Below are positions 24,464 to 35,254 of a stretch of 64,000 nucleotides of DNA, piece after piece. This DNA comes from Stutzerimonas stutzeri (GTDB taxonomy: Bacteria > Pseudomonadota > Gammaproteobacteria > Pseudomonadales > Pseudomonadaceae): positions 2,542,001 through 2,606,000 of the forward strand of contig NZ_CP073105.1 in the NCBI RefSeq assembly GCF_018138085.1. Reading direction: 5' to 3'. Every line of letters starts with the position of its first letter. Position 1 is the first letter of the stretch. The translations under genes and the position numbers were made by a program. The notes beneath the pieces were generated by a model that made no database searches, was not told the origin of the DNA, and worked only from the letters and a program-made list of their open reading frames with translations.

Positions 24464-24922
24464 TCAGACCTCGTTGACCCGATTGAACTGCATCGCCAGC
24501 CGCATCGTTTCGTGCGACTCCAAGGCAAGCAGGTCCGTGGCGAGATCGCGTGCGCCGTCGATTTCGGCTCGACGCGCCAGCGACCGGTATAGATCCATCA
24601 CCTGGTTATGGATGGTGAACAGCTCGCGTGAGATCTCCTCGAGACTCATGGTCGCGTACGGCTTGGCGCAAGGCTGGCCGCGAATCACCGGATTACGCGC
24701 CACATAGTCGTAGATCCAAGTGTGCAGAGCTTTCGGGTCGGCGTGATGCTCAACGCGTTCGATGGTGTTGGCCAGGGCTTTCTCATGATCGGCGAGATAG
24801 GCCAGCAACCACTGTGCGCGCTGCTCTTCGTGGCGCAGCGCACTGCGGCCCAGGCACCTGGCCAGTTCTCGATGGGTATCCCGAGTCCAGTCGATGAGGT
24901 CCTCGAATCGCTCGATCTTCAT
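24464..24922 (-). CDS. Helical protein of unknown function, divergent from putA
   Basis: The protein has 152 residues from the ATG at 24922, which has a clear GGAGGGAAT ribosome site; the longer frame to 25030 is unsupported. The sequence is almost all helical, with ALRHEEQRAQWLLAYLADHE and VEHHADP, and several His/Glu pairs reminiscent of four-helix-bundle proteins. No enzyme motif recognised. It shares a 305-bp divergent region with putA, so shared regulation is possible. Confidence 0.75.
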   Translation of the reverse strand: MKIERFEDLIDWTRDTHRELARCLGRSALRHEEQRAQWLLAYLADHEKALANTIERVEHHADPKALHTWIYDYVARNPVIRGQPCAKPYATMSLEEISRELFTIHNQVMDLYRSLARRAEIDGARDLATDLLALESHETMRLAMQFNRVNEV

Positions 24923-25227
24923 ATTCCCTCCATAGGGCCGATCGCAACGGAGCCGGATGCGGGCGGCCCTGGGCAAGCTCGGCGTATGAGGCTTACCCGA
25001 TGGGTCTGTGAATCGCATTACGCGAGCCATGATTCAAGACTAGTCACGACTTGCCCGGTTAGCTGCCGAGGTGCCGCTGAAGCTGTATCAGTGTCTTACC
25101 GCCCGCCAGCGCGCGCCGACCACCGCACCGGGAACGTCTACGCTGATAGGAGGCTGTCAATCGTACAAGCCGTACCGCGACGGTACGGCTCCCGCACCCG
25201 CACATCACAGATTGAGGGGTAGGCAAC
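24923..25227. other. Divergent regulatory region of putA
   Basis: No gene in these 305 bp. It contains a perfect inverted repeat (25168-25190) and a GAGGGG ribosome site before putA. In PutA-autoregulated systems the operators lie in this position; I could not identify the GTTGCA-type sites with confidence. Confidence 0.5.
25168..25190. promoter_or_regulatory. Perfect inverted repeat upstream of putA
   Basis: AGCCGTACCG-CGA-CGGTACGGCT: 10-bp arms, 3-nt loop, 37 bp before the putA ATG. No U-run follows. It could be an operator or a leader hairpin. Confidence 0.55.
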
Positions 25228-28200
25228 ATGGCGACCACCACACTCGGCATCAAGCTCGACGAGGCTGCCCGTGATCGACTCGAAGCGGCAGCACGCCGAA
25301 TCGACCGCACGCCCCAGTGGTTGATAAAACAGGCGCTGCTGCATTACCTCGAGCAACTCGAACGCGGCACTGCCCCGCTCAGCGAGCATCCCTTGCCGCC
25401 CGCGGACGCCCTGGAAGCCGAAGTCGAACCCGGCACTCAGCCATTTCTCGAGCTGGCCGAAAGTGTGTTGCCGCAGTCGGTACTACGAGCCGCGATCACC
25501 GCCGCTTATCGCCGCCCTGAACAAGAGGCGCTGCCGATGCTCCTGGAGCAGGCACGGCTGTCGCCGGACCAGGCCGAAGGCGCGCATCGGCTGGCGCTGC
25601 GCATCGCCGAGAAATTGCGCAACCAGAAAAGCGCCGCGGGACGCCAAGGGCTGGTGCAGGGCCTGCTGCAGGAGTTCTCGCTATCGTCGCAGGAGGGCGT
25701 GGCGCTGATGTGCCTGGCCGAAGCCCTGCTGCGGGTGCCGGACAAGGGCACCCGTGATGCGCTGATCCGCGACAAGATCAGTACCGGCAACTGGCAGCCA
25801 CACCTGGGCAACAGCCGGTCGGTGTTCGTCAACGCGGCTACCTGGGGGTTGATGCTGACCGGCCGGCTGGTGGCCACGCATAACGAATCCAGCCTGTCCT
25901 CGTCCCTCAACCGCTTGATCGGCAAAGGCGGCGAGCCACTGATTCGCAAGGGCGTGGACATGGCGATGCGCTTGATGGGCGAACAATTCGTCACCGGCGA
26001 AACCATCGACGAAGCCCTGGACAACGCGCAGACGATGGAAGCCAAGGGCTTCCGCTATTCCTACGACATGCTCGGAGAAGCGGCACTGACCGCCAGCGAT
26101 GCTCGGCGTTACCTGGCGTCTTACGAGCAGGCGATCCACGCCATCGGCAAGGCGTCGCGTGGCCGCGGCATCTACGAGGGGCCGGGCATCTCCATAAAAC
26201 TGTCGGCGCTGCACCCGCGTTACAGCCGTGCGCAATACGACCGGGTGATGGACGAGCTGTATCCGACGCTGCTGTCCTTGACTCAACTGGCACGACGCTA
26301 CGACATCGGCATCAACATCGACGCCGAGGAAGCGGACCGTCTGGAGCTGTCACTGGACCTCCTCGAGCGGCTCTGCTTCGAACCCTCGCTGAACGACTGG
26401 AACGGCATCGGCTTTGTCATCCAGGCCTATCAGAAGCGGTGCCCGTACGTGGTGGAATTTCTGATCGATCTGGCCAAGCGCAGCCACCATCGGTTGATGA
26501 TCCGTCTGGTCAAAGGCGCTTACTGGGACAGCGAAATCAAGCTTGCGCAAGTCAACGGGCTGGAAGGCTACCCGGTCTATACCCGCAAGGCTTACACCGA
26601 CGTGTCCTTCATCGCCTGCGCCCGCAAGCTGCTCGCGGCGCCCGAGGCGATCTATCCGCAGTTCGCCACACACAACGCCCATACCCTTGCCGCCGTGTAT
26701 CAACTCGCGGGCCCGAACTATTACCCCGGCCAGTACGAGTTCCAGTGCCTGCACGGCATGGGCGAGCCGTTGTACGAACAGGTGGTCGGCAAGGGCGAAG
26801 GTCGTCTGGATCGTCCGTGCCGCATCTATGCGCCGGTCGGCAGCCACGAAACCCTGCTGGCTTACCTGGTACGCCGACTGCTGGAAAACGGCGCGAACAC
26901 CTCGTTCGTCAACCGCATCGCGGACAAGAGCATCTCGCTGGAGGTGCTGGTGGCCGATCCGGTGGCGACCGTCGAGCAGATGCTGGCCACGGAAGGCACG
27001 CTGGGCCTGCCGCATCCACGCATCCCATTACCACGCCATCTCTACGGAGAGCGACGACTCAACTCGTGCGGCATCGATCTTTCCAACGAACAACGCCTGG
27101 CCTCGCTTTCCTCCGCCCTGCTGGCCGATGCGCACCAGCGCCACGTGGCGACACCCTTGCTCGGCTGCGAGGCCGTCTCGACGGCACCGACCGAACCCCT
27201 GCTCAACCCGGCGGACCATCGGGACGTGGTCGGCGAGGTGCAGGAAGCCAGCGAAGGCGACGTCGATAACGCGCTGCGGTGCGCGGTCGACGCGTTCTGT
27301 GCCTGGCGTTCGACATCGCCAGCGGCCCGCGCGGCCGCCCTCGAGCAGGCCGCAACGCTGATGGAGCAGCGCATGCAGGCGTTGATCGGCGTGCTGATTC
27401 GCGAAGCCGGCAAGTCGTACGTCAATGCGGTTGCCGAAGTCCGCGAAGCGGTGGATTTCTTACGGTTCTACGGCGCCGAAGTGCGCAGCAACTTCGACAA
27501 CGACAGCCATCAGCCCCTGGGGCCGGTGGTCTGCATCAGTCCCTGGAACTTCCCGCTGGCGATCTTCACCGGCCAGGTCTGCGCAGCGCTGGGTGCCGGT
27601 AACACGGTACTGGCCAAGCCCGCCGAGCAAACGCCGCTGATCGCCACCCTGGGTGTGCAGATCCTTCATGAAGCGGGCGTTCCCAGGGGCGCGCTGCAAC
27701 TGCTGCCCGGCCGGGGCGAGACCGTCGGTGCGCGGCTGGTAGCGGACGAGCGCATCCGCGGGGTGATGTTCACCGGCTCCACGGCGGTGGCCTCGCTGCT
27801 CCAGCGCAGCATTGCCGGACGGCTGGACGAACGCGGCCGCAACATTCCGCTGATTGCCGAAACGGGCGGACAGAACGCAATGATCGTCGACTCCTCCGCA
27901 CTGGCAGAGCAGGTGGTGCTGGACGTGATGAATTCAGCATTCGACAGTGCCGGCCAGCGCTGCTCGGCGTTACGCGTGCTATGCGTGCAGGAAGACGTCG
28001 CGCAGCGGGTCATCGACATGCTCATGGGCGCCATGGGCGAAGCACGCATGGGCAATCCGCAGCGGCTGGCCATTGACGTCGGACCCGTCATCGATGCCGA
28101 GGCGCGAGATAATATCGAACGGCACCTGCAGGCCATGCGCGACAAAGGGCGTCGGGTCCATCAGCTGGCCCGAATCGACAAACAAGCCTGCTCGAACGGC

Positions 28201-29172
28201 ACTTATGTCACACCGACGCTCATCGAGCTGGAGCGCCTGGACGAGCTGCAACAAGAGGTGTTCGGTCCGGTATTGCACGTGCTGCGCTATCGCCGCACCG
28301 AACTGGACCAGTTGCTCGATCAGATCAATGCCGCCGGCTACGGCCTGACCCTCGGCGTCCACACCCGGATCGACGAGACCATCGCCAAGGTCATCGAACG
28401 CGCCAAAGTCGGCAACCTCTATGTCAACCGCAACATCGTCGGCGCGGTGGTCGGCGTGCAGCCGTTTGGCGGCGAAGGGCTATCCGGCACCGGACCCAAG
28501 GCGGGAGGTCCGCTGTATCTGTATCGCCTGCTGGCCGAGCGTCCGCATGATGCGCTGTTGCGAGCCCTGGATTTCAGTGGCGCACCGGCGTTGCCCGAGG
28601 TGCATCGCTCACCGGCGCAGATCGAGGCCGCCAGGCAGTTCCGGCAATGGGCGCAGGACAATGGCCAGAGCGATCTCGTAGCGCTGTGCAATCGCTACGC
28701 CGAGCAGTCTCAGGGCGGCACCACGCGGGTATTGAATGGTCCCACTGGCGAGCGCAACAGCTACAGCCTGCTGCCGCGCGAACATGTGTTGTGCCTGGCC
28801 GCCGAGGAGCGCGATCTACAGGCCCAGCTTGCCGCCGTGATGGTCGTGGGTAGCGAAGCCATGGTGGCGGAATCAGCGGTCAGCAACGCTGTGCTCGACA
28901 AGCTGCCACCCGTCGTGCAGAAGCGGATCACCCGCATCGCGGACTGGACCAGCGACACCGCGCGCTTCGATTTCGTGCTCCATCACGGTAATTCCGACCA
29001 GTTGCGTGACGTCAGCCAGCAGCTTGCACGCCGCAGCGGGCCTATCGTCGGCATACAGGGCATGGCGCCTGGCGACATCGATATCCCACTGGAGCGTTTG
29101 CTGATCGAGCGCGCACTTAGCATCAACACCGCGGCAGCCGGGGGCAACGCGAGCCTGATGACCATTGGCTGA
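25228..29172 (+). CDS. putA: Trifunctional PutA: proline dehydrogenase, P5C dehydrogenase, repressor
   Basis: The protein has 1314 residues. An N-terminal ribbon-helix-helix (residues 1-45, TLGIKLDEAARDRLEAAARR) marks a trifunctional PutA that also represses its own gene. Proline dehydrogenase (FAD) at about 270-570: YSYDMLGEAALTASDARRYL, IYEGPGISIKLSALHPRYS, LVKGAYWDSEIK. P5C dehydrogenase (NAD) at about 650-1110: SPWNFPLAIFTGQV, ETGGQNAMIVD and nucleophile C912 in SAGQRCSALR. The last 200 residues form the lid-like conserved C-terminal domain. It oxidises proline to glutamate with channelled P5C. The proline importer putP is not nearby. Confidence 0.97.
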   Translation: MATTTLGIKLDEAARDRLEAAARRIDRTPQWLIKQALLHYLEQLERGTAPLSEHPLPPADALEAEVEPGTQPFLELAESVLPQSVLRAAITAAYRRPEQEALPMLLEQARLSPDQAEGAHRLALRIAEKLRNQKSAAGRQGLVQGLLQEFSLSSQEGVALMCLAEALLRVPDKGTRDALIRDKISTGNWQPHLGNSRSVFVNAATWGLMLTGRLVATHNESSLSSSLNRLIGKGGEPLIRKGVDMAMRLMGEQFVTGETIDEALDNAQTMEAKGFRYSYDMLGEAALTASDARRYLASYEQAIHAIGKASRGRGIYEGPGISIKLSALHPRYSRAQYDRVMDELYPTLLSLTQLARRYDIGINIDAEEADRLELSLDLLERLCFEPSLNDWNGIGFVIQAYQKRCPYVVEFLIDLAKRSHHRLMIRLVKGAYWDSEIKLAQVNGLEGYPVYTRKAYTDVSFIACARKLLAAPEAIYPQFATHNAHTLAAVYQLAGPNYYPGQYEFQCLHGMGEPLYEQVVGKGEGRLDRPCRIYAPVGSHETLLAYLVRRLLENGANTSFVNRIADKSISLEVLVADPVATVEQMLATEGTLGLPHPRIPLPRHLYGERRLNSCGIDLSNEQRLASLSSALLADAHQRHVATPLLGCEAVSTAPTEPLLNPADHRDVVGEVQEASEGDVDNALRCAVDAFCAWRSTSPAARAAALEQAATLMEQRMQALIGVLIREAGKSYVNAVAEVREAVDFLRFYGAEVRSNFDNDSHQPLGPVVCISPWNFPLAIFTGQVCAALGAGNTVLAKPAEQTPLIATLGVQILHEAGVPRGALQLLPGRGETVGARLVADERIRGVMFTGSTAVASLLQRSIAGRLDERGRNIPLIAETGGQNAMIVDSSALAEQVVLDVMNSAFDSAGQRCSALRVLCVQEDVAQRVIDMLMGAMGEARMGNPQRLAIDVGPVIDAEARDNIERHLQAMRDKGRRVHQLARIDKQACSNGTYVTPTLIELERLDELQQEVFGPVLHVLRYRRTELDQLLDQINAAGYGLTLGVHTRIDETIAKVIERAKVGNLYVNRNIVGAVVGVQPFGGEGLSGTGPKAGGPLYLYRLLAERPHDALLRALDFSGAPALPEVHRSPAQIEAARQFRQWAQDNGQSDLVALCNRYAEQSQGGTTRVLNGPTGERNSYSLLPREHVLCLAAEERDLQAQLAAVMVVGSEAMVAESAVSNAVLDKLPPVVQKRITRIADWTSDTARFDFVLHHGNSDQLRDVSQQLARRSGPIVGIQGMAPGDIDIPLERLLIERALSINTAAAGGNASLMTIG

Positions 29173-29227
29173 GGCCCGACGAGGCGGACCTCGCATAAAA
29201 AAAATAAAGCAGTGCACGCCGCCCATT

Positions 29228-29785
29228 GTAGGAGCCGCGACCCGCGCCGAACGGGCCGGCTCGGCGTCTGAAAAAGCTTCGCCCCGAGGTCGGGCCTCCC
29301 ACAAGAAATAAAGCGGTGCACGCCGCCGCTATTGTGGGAGCCGCGACCCGCGGCGAACGGGCCGGCTCGGCGCCGGAAAAACTTCGGCCCGGGGGCGGGC
29401 CTCCCACAAAAAATAAAAAGCAGTGCACCCCGTCGCCTTTGTGGGAGCCGCGACCCGCGGCGAACGGCGCCGGCTCGGCGTCTGAAAAAGCTTCGCCCCG
29501 AGGTCGGGCCTCCCACAAAAACAAAGCGGTGCACGCCGCCCATTGTAGGAGCCGCGACCCGCGGCGAACGGACCGGCTCGGTGCCGAAAAAGCTTCGCCC
29601 CGAGGTCGGGCCTCCCACAAAAAAATAAAGCAGTGCACGCCGCTGCTATTGTGGGAGGTGCGCCCCGCGGCGAACGGCCCCGGCTCGGTGCCGGAAAAAC
29701 TCCGCCCCGAGGTCGGGCCTCCCACAAAAATAAAAAGCAGTGCACCCCGTCGCCTTTGTGGGAGCCGCGACCCGCGGCGAAAGCG
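29228..29785. repeat. Array of six REP-type hairpin units, 106-bp period, duplicated three-unit block
   Basis: Units begin at 29228, 29334, 29441, 29545, 29651 and 29758 with GTGGGAG or GTAGGAG plus CCGCGACCCGCGGCGAA; units 1-5 end with TTCGCCCCGAGGTCGGGCCT-CCCAC or a close variant. Each full unit can fold into a stem (GTGGGAG with CTCCCAC). The linkers repeat in the order a-b-c-a-b-c, so units 4-6 copy units 1-3 with an exact 317-bp offset. The last unit is cut after about 30 bp. This fills the gap after putA; no gene is seen in it. Confidence 0.9.
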
Positions 29786-29834
29786 GACTTCCAGGCTTCC
29801 CGCGAAGCCAGCCCTCACCTCGGGCGGAGGGCTA

Positions 29835-30311
29835 TCAACAGATCGTCAGCACGCAGTATGGCTGCGGTCGGCCCTCTACCCGCAGCTCGCCCTCGTCGCC
29901 TTCCCGGCAGCCAAGCAAGGCCCGCCCCAGCGGCGCGTGCGGTGAGATGACCAGCACCTCGGTTTGCCCCATCGTCACGCTCAATCCAGCGGCGTCCGGC
30001 CCCAGGAACACCCAGCGGCAACTGTCCCCCAGTTCGAGCGAAACCAGGGCAACCAGGCGAATCGGCTCATTTGTCAGGTCGCGCACCGGCAGATTGCGAT
30101 AACTCGCCAGTGCCGCCTCGATTTCCGCGACCCGCCGGCGCTGGCCATCGGCCAGATATGCTGCCTCTAGCCCGCGCGTGTCGTATTTGTTCTCTGCCTT
30201 GCTCTCGGCATGGGTAGCCGCTTCGTGAGAAGCCCTGAGTGCGTCCTTGGCGATCCTCAGGTCGGCTTGCAGCTTGTCGATGATCAGCGTCTGCAGGTGG
30301 ATCTTGTCCAT
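29835..30311 (-). CDS. GreA/GreB-family transcription factor-like protein
   Basis: The protein has 158 residues from the ATG at 30311 (the frame opens 12 codons earlier without a good site). An N-terminal coiled coil (about 1-75, with YLADGQRRRVAEIEAALASY) resembles the finger of Gre factors that enters the RNA polymerase secondary channel. The C-terminal domain (about 80-155, VALVSLELGDSCRWVFLGPD, VLVISPHAPLGRALLGCREG) has the FKBP-like Gre fold, with the SP.SPLG.AL-like motif as SPHAPLGRAL. Such divergent Gre-like proteins may modulate polymerase. The end is 50 bp from the REP array. Confidence 0.85.
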   Translation of the reverse strand: MDKIHLQTLIIDKLQADLRIAKDALRASHEAATHAESKAENKYDTRGLEAAYLADGQRRRVAEIEAALASYRNLPVRDLTNEPIRLVALVSLELGDSCRWVFLGPDAAGLSVTMGQTEVLVISPHAPLGRALLGCREGDEGELRVEGRPQPYCVLTIC

Positions 30312-30488
30312 GTGGGCTCGGATACGAAAAGGCCGGCCGGCTAGCATCGCATTGCCAACTGCAGAGAACCATCCTCGGCGTTCGTCGCTGGGCTAGCCGT
30401 TCGGCTGCAACAACGCCAATATGGCGTGCCGGAGCCGCTGCGCGATCGCTCCAGCCCAATGATTCAGTTGCCCTACCGGAGCTTATCG

Positions 30489-30917
30489 ATGACGTTACGT
30501 TCGCTATTTTTGCTGTTCGCCGTTTCGGCCAGCGGGGCGGCCTTTGCTAACGGGCAGTCGCTGACGATCAGGCTCAACGGCGTCCAGCACGACCATGGAG
30601 CTGTCCGGGTCGCGCTGTTTTCCGATCCGCAGACCTTCCGCAAGGTAGACAAGGCCTTCGCCACGCGTGAGGTACCCGCCGCAGCGGGAACCATCACGCT
30701 GGTGTTCGATGACGTACCCGCCGGCCAATACGCTGTCATGGCCTACCACGACGAAAACGGCAACGGTGAGCTGGATCGCCGCTTCGGCATGTTTCCCACC
30801 GAAGGCTATGGCCTGTCCAACAACCCCAAGATAATGGGGCCACCAGCGTTCGAGGACAGCGAATTTACGGTTAGCGGTACTGCGCCGACCAACGTGGAAA
30901 TCGACATTCGCTACTAG
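30489..30917 (+). CDS. Secreted DUF2141 protein
   Basis: The protein has 142 residues. A signal peptide [20 protein letters not shown] is followed by a DUF2141 beta-sandwich: [60 protein letters not shown]. The ATG at 30489 was chosen because the signal peptide starts there and GGAG lies upstream. DUF2141 proteins are exported; the DENGNGELD segment looks like a calcium-type loop. Function unknown. Confidence 0.87.
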   Translation: MTLRSLFLLFAVSASGAAFANGQSLTIRLNGVQHDHGAVRVALFSDPQTFRKVDKAFATREVPAAAGTITLVFDDVPAGQYAVMAYHDENGNGELDRRFGMFPTEGYGLSNNPKIMGPPAFEDSEFTVSGTAPTNVEIDIRY

Positions 30918-31252
30918 TGGTATCGCCCCCGGCCGATTGCTGGCGCGATGGCGAGGAATTCACGGCTTATCCCCTGCCGATCCATGTTCACCGGAGCGTA
31001 CAGCGAACCAGATCATCCCCTTGCAGGGGCCGCAACAGCGCCGTAGAGGGCGATCGGCGGGCGGCCGATGGTCGGGAGGCCAATGAACCGAAGCCGGCAA
31101 GACGCTGTCCAGACAGAAGCGTCCGGATCAGCCAAACAAGCGATTTGTCGGCCAGGCGGGATAAATTTTTTGCAAAAAGGGGAAATTTGCCGCAGGCGAC
31201 GGAGCGAGACGCTGCTTATACTGACCACCCTTCCCAATCTGGAGCCATACCC
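30918..31252. other. Intergenic region with the HU promoter
   Basis: No gene in these 335 bp. A -10-like TATACT stands at 31217-31222, 31 bp before the HU start; no good -35 is visible at the proper distance. The stretch around 31160-31190 is A-rich. Confidence 0.4.
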
Positions 31253-31525
31253 GTGAATAAAGCCGAGTTGATTGAAGCGATCGCCGCCTCCGCCGATGTT
31301 CCGAAAAGCACTGCCACTCGCGTATTGGATGCCTTCACCGAAAGCGTAACCAACACCCTGCAGAACGGCGACAGCGTAACGCTGGTCGGCTTCGGTACCT
31401 TTGCCGTCAAGGAACGCGCCGCTCGTGACGGCCGCAACCCGCAGACCGGTGCCACCATCAAGATTTCCGCAGCCAAGCTGCCAGGCTTCAAGCCGGGCAA
31501 GTCGCTGAAAGACGCAGTGAACTGA
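31253..31525 (+). CDS. HU-type histone-like DNA-binding protein, GTG start
   Basis: The protein has 90 residues, the standard HU length. [20 protein letters not shown] starts at GTG 31253 with GGAG upstream. The DNA-binding beta-arm is present: [20 protein letters not shown] and [18 protein letters not shown], with the arm-tip proline in RNP. HU dimers bend and compact DNA. It is close to HupB of Pseudomonas; the genome probably also has other HU/IHF genes, so the symbol is left open. Confidence 0.94.
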   Translation: MNKAELIEAIAASADVPKSTATRVLDAFTESVTNTLQNGDSVTLVGFGTFAVKERAARDGRNPQTGATIKISAAKLPGFKPGKSLKDAVN

Positions 31526-31819
31526 CACCCCGCTGCCAGGTTCCGGGCCGCTGACGTTCCTCGCGAACGCAGCGCCTGCCCGGATCGGCCGTTACAGCAA
31601 CCCCCTCCCGCAACGTTCCTCACCCGCTCCCTCGCGCCATTCAGCGGCCTCAGCGCCACTCCGAGCGTCTACGTCACCGCTTTCCATCCTGAACAACGCC
31701 CCGGCCTTACAGAACGGCGCCCGCCGACACAAAAGCTAGAGGCCGAACGAAGACGCCTTTTCCTCCAGCCTCCAGCTTTCCAGCTTTCCAGCGCTTTTAT
31801 CGTCCAACCCCGTGCAGGT

Positions 31820-33093
<1,274 letters not shown>

Positions 33094-33852
33094 ATGAACA
33101 AACTTCCTCAAATCACCCTTGCGTTCTGGGTCATGAAAATCTGCGCCACAACCCTCGGCGAAACGGCCGGCGACCTGTTGTCGATGACCCTTGATGTGGG
33201 CTACGCCGTGAGCTCGCTGATTCTGTTCAGCGCCTTTCTCGTCACGCTGCTGGCCCAACTGCGGACCCAGCGGTACAACCCGCCGTTGTATTGGGCGGTC
33301 ATCCTGACCACCAGCACCGCGGGCACCACCATGTCGGACTTCATGGATCGCACGCTGGGCCTCGGTTATGCCAGTGGTTCGGCCTTGCTGATCGGGCCGC
33401 TGCTGGTGATCTTCCTCGTATGGCGTCTGAGCTGCGGCACGTTGGCGGTCGAGCGCATTCGCAACCTGCGCGGCGAATCCTTCTACTGGGCGGCGATCCT
33501 CGTGTCCAACACCCTGGGTACGGCGCTGGGCGACTATCTGGCCGATGACTCCGGCCTGGGCTTCGCCGGCGGCGCGCTGCTGATCGGCAGCCTGATTGCC
33601 GGTATCGCTTTGCTGCACGCTCGCACACGGCTATCGCCGGTGCTGTTGTTCTGGGCCGCGTTCGTCCTGACCCGCCCCTTCGGCGCGACGCTGGGCGATG
33701 TGCTGACCAAAGCGCCGGCACAAGGCGGGCTGGGATTCGGCACTGTTGGCTCGTCGCTGATCCTTGGCGGCGTACTGGCCGCGCTGGTGGCAGTCGCCAC
33801 GATGTATCAACGGCGCCGCAGCCGCCAGGAAACGCTGCTGCTGGTCGGCTAG
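33094..33852 (+). CDS. Four-repeat integral membrane protein, COG4705-like
   Basis: The protein has 252 residues and about eight predicted membrane helices built from four similar two-helix repeats. Each repeat has an FW/YW start, a T-G-T/E motif and a D-plus-glycine pattern: TTLGETAGDLLSMT, TAGTTMSDFMDRT, NTLGTALGDYLADD, PFGATLGDVLTKA. The conserved T/S and D side chains recur inside the membrane at equal positions in each repeat, so a metal or proton site with pseudo-fourfold symmetry is possible. ATG 33094 was chosen since the first repeat starts at once; the frame is open to 32944. Confidence 0.8.
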   Translation: MNKLPQITLAFWVMKICATTLGETAGDLLSMTLDVGYAVSSLILFSAFLVTLLAQLRTQRYNPPLYWAVILTTSTAGTTMSDFMDRTLGLGYASGSALLIGPLLVIFLVWRLSCGTLAVERIRNLRGESFYWAAILVSNTLGTALGDYLADDSGLGFAGGALLIGSLIAGIALLHARTRLSPVLLFWAAFVLTRPFGATLGDVLTKAPAQGGLGFGTVGSSLILGGVLAALVAVATMYQRRRSRQETLLLVG

Positions 33853-34068
33853 CGCTGGAAAGACCGAATGCACGCCGTGACCTGCGGATCAGGGCCACGG
33901 CGCGCTTTCTCGGCCGTCTAGCATCGGCCTCAGCGGGCAGCCCAGCGTGACCCAGCGCTCAATCTCTGGGGCATTAATACCCCGCTCGCGCCACATCGAC
34001 TGTTCGATGGATTCCCCGCGACAGACGCACCGGCTAGAACTCGGGCTCTTTCACCAAGGGGTTCTGCA

Positions 34069-35166
34069 ATGCACACAAGAAAAACAATCCTGGCAGCGAC
34101 CATTTCACTATTCATCGCGAGCCACGCCCACGCCGTCAGCGAATCGAGGCAGGAGCAGACAGGCACCGACAACTACGCCGATGTGATGCAGCAAGGCGAC
34201 GGCAACAGCATCGCGCAATTGCAGAACGGCACAGGAAACGTCGCCTACACCGACCAGAACGGAGTCGGCCTTACCGCCAACAGCGACCAGACCGGCGACG
34301 GCAACATCTCCACCCTCGAGCAAACAGGCTCAAATGGCGTAATCACCGTCAGTCAGGACGGTGCGTACAACCTCGCCACCGTGCTGCAGTCTTCGGCAGA
34401 AGTCGGCCATTCGGCGTCCATCTCGCAGGTGGGTACCAGCAACCTGGCTTACATCGAACAGCCGGACTTCAACGCAAACAGCGCGGCAATCAGCCAGAAC
34501 GGAGAGAACAACGCAATCGAGGTGTTTCAGGAAGGATTCCTCGTCAAGAACTACAACGGCGTGCAGAACGGCACTGGCAACACCGCCTATATCGAACAAA
34601 TAGGCGATGCTCATGCGCAGACTGATCAGACCGGTACGGACAACATCATCACCCTTACTCAGGATGGATTCCCCTTTGGCGCCAATGCATCGATCAGCCA
34701 GACGGGTACGGCTAACCAGGCAACGCTCGACCAGCGTTCACCCGGCCGCTACTCCTCGGGAGATGTCGAGCTGATCCAGATCGGTACGGACAACGTCGCG
34801 GACGTCGTGGAGTCTGCCGGCTTCGGCTCGTTTTCCTACACTCAGAACGGCACCGGCAACGAGCTGACCGCACAGCAAGGCGGGCGCTCGACGAGTGTAG
34901 AGGGAAGCTCCACGGGCGATTACAACCGGGTGGATATCCGCCAGGACTTCGACGGCAGCAGCCTAATCATCGATCAGAACGGAACCGCCAACGAAATCGA
35001 CGTGGACCAGTCGGGCTATTACAGCTCTGCCAACATCGGACAGACCGGCACCGAGAACTACGCCTCCGTCGTGCAGACAGGCACGCTGGAAAGCGCGCAG
35101 AGCTACAACGCTGTGATCATGCAGAACGGAACGGGCAACTCGGCGCTCGTTACCCAGGGCCCGTGA
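34069..35166 (+). CDS. Secreted curlin-repeat protein (CsgA/CsgB-like), orphan
   Basis: The protein has 365 residues. Signal peptide MHTRKTILAATISLFIASHAHA, then a chain of curlin-type repeats of about 20-24 residues with Gln/Asn-Gly-x-x-Asn pattern (QQGDGNSIAQLQNGTGNVAY, QTGDGNISTLEQ, QIGDAHAQTDQTGTDN, QNGTGNELTAQQ). The strand-loop-strand repeats should stack into a beta-solenoid and polymerise into amyloid. It is more than twice as long as E. coli CsgA (151). No csgE, csgF or csgG export gene stands nearby. An AAGGGG ribosome site precedes it and an intrinsic terminator follows. Confidence 0.85.
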   Translation: MHTRKTILAATISLFIASHAHAVSESRQEQTGTDNYADVMQQGDGNSIAQLQNGTGNVAYTDQNGVGLTANSDQTGDGNISTLEQTGSNGVITVSQDGAYNLATVLQSSAEVGHSASISQVGTSNLAYIEQPDFNANSAAISQNGENNAIEVFQEGFLVKNYNGVQNGTGNTAYIEQIGDAHAQTDQTGTDNIITLTQDGFPFGANASISQTGTANQATLDQRSPGRYSSGDVELIQIGTDNVADVVESAGFGSFSYTQNGTGNELTAQQGGRSTSVEGSSTGDYNRVDIRQDFDGSSLIIDQNGTANEIDVDQSGYYSSANIGQTGTENYASVVQTGTLESAQSYNAVIMQNGTGNSALVTQGP

Positions 35167-35193
35167 GGCGTTACCACCCGGCCCAACCTCGAC

Positions 35194-35220
35194 AAGCCCG
35201 CTGAAACGCGGGCTTTCTGT
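35194..35220 (+). terminator. Intrinsic terminator after the curlin gene
   Basis: AAGCCCGC-TGAAAC-GCGGGCTT followed by TCTGTTG: an 8-bp stem with a 6-nt loop and a weak T-tract, 28 bp after the stop codon. Confidence 0.8.
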
Positions 35221-35254
35221 TGCGGGCGCCTACCGCGACGCGAGTTGTTGCGAC

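Noticed and set aside
29123..29818. Frames with repeated GRPDLGAKLF-type sequence
   Set aside because: They are translations of the REP-type DNA array; the similarity is between repeats, not evidence of a repeat protein.
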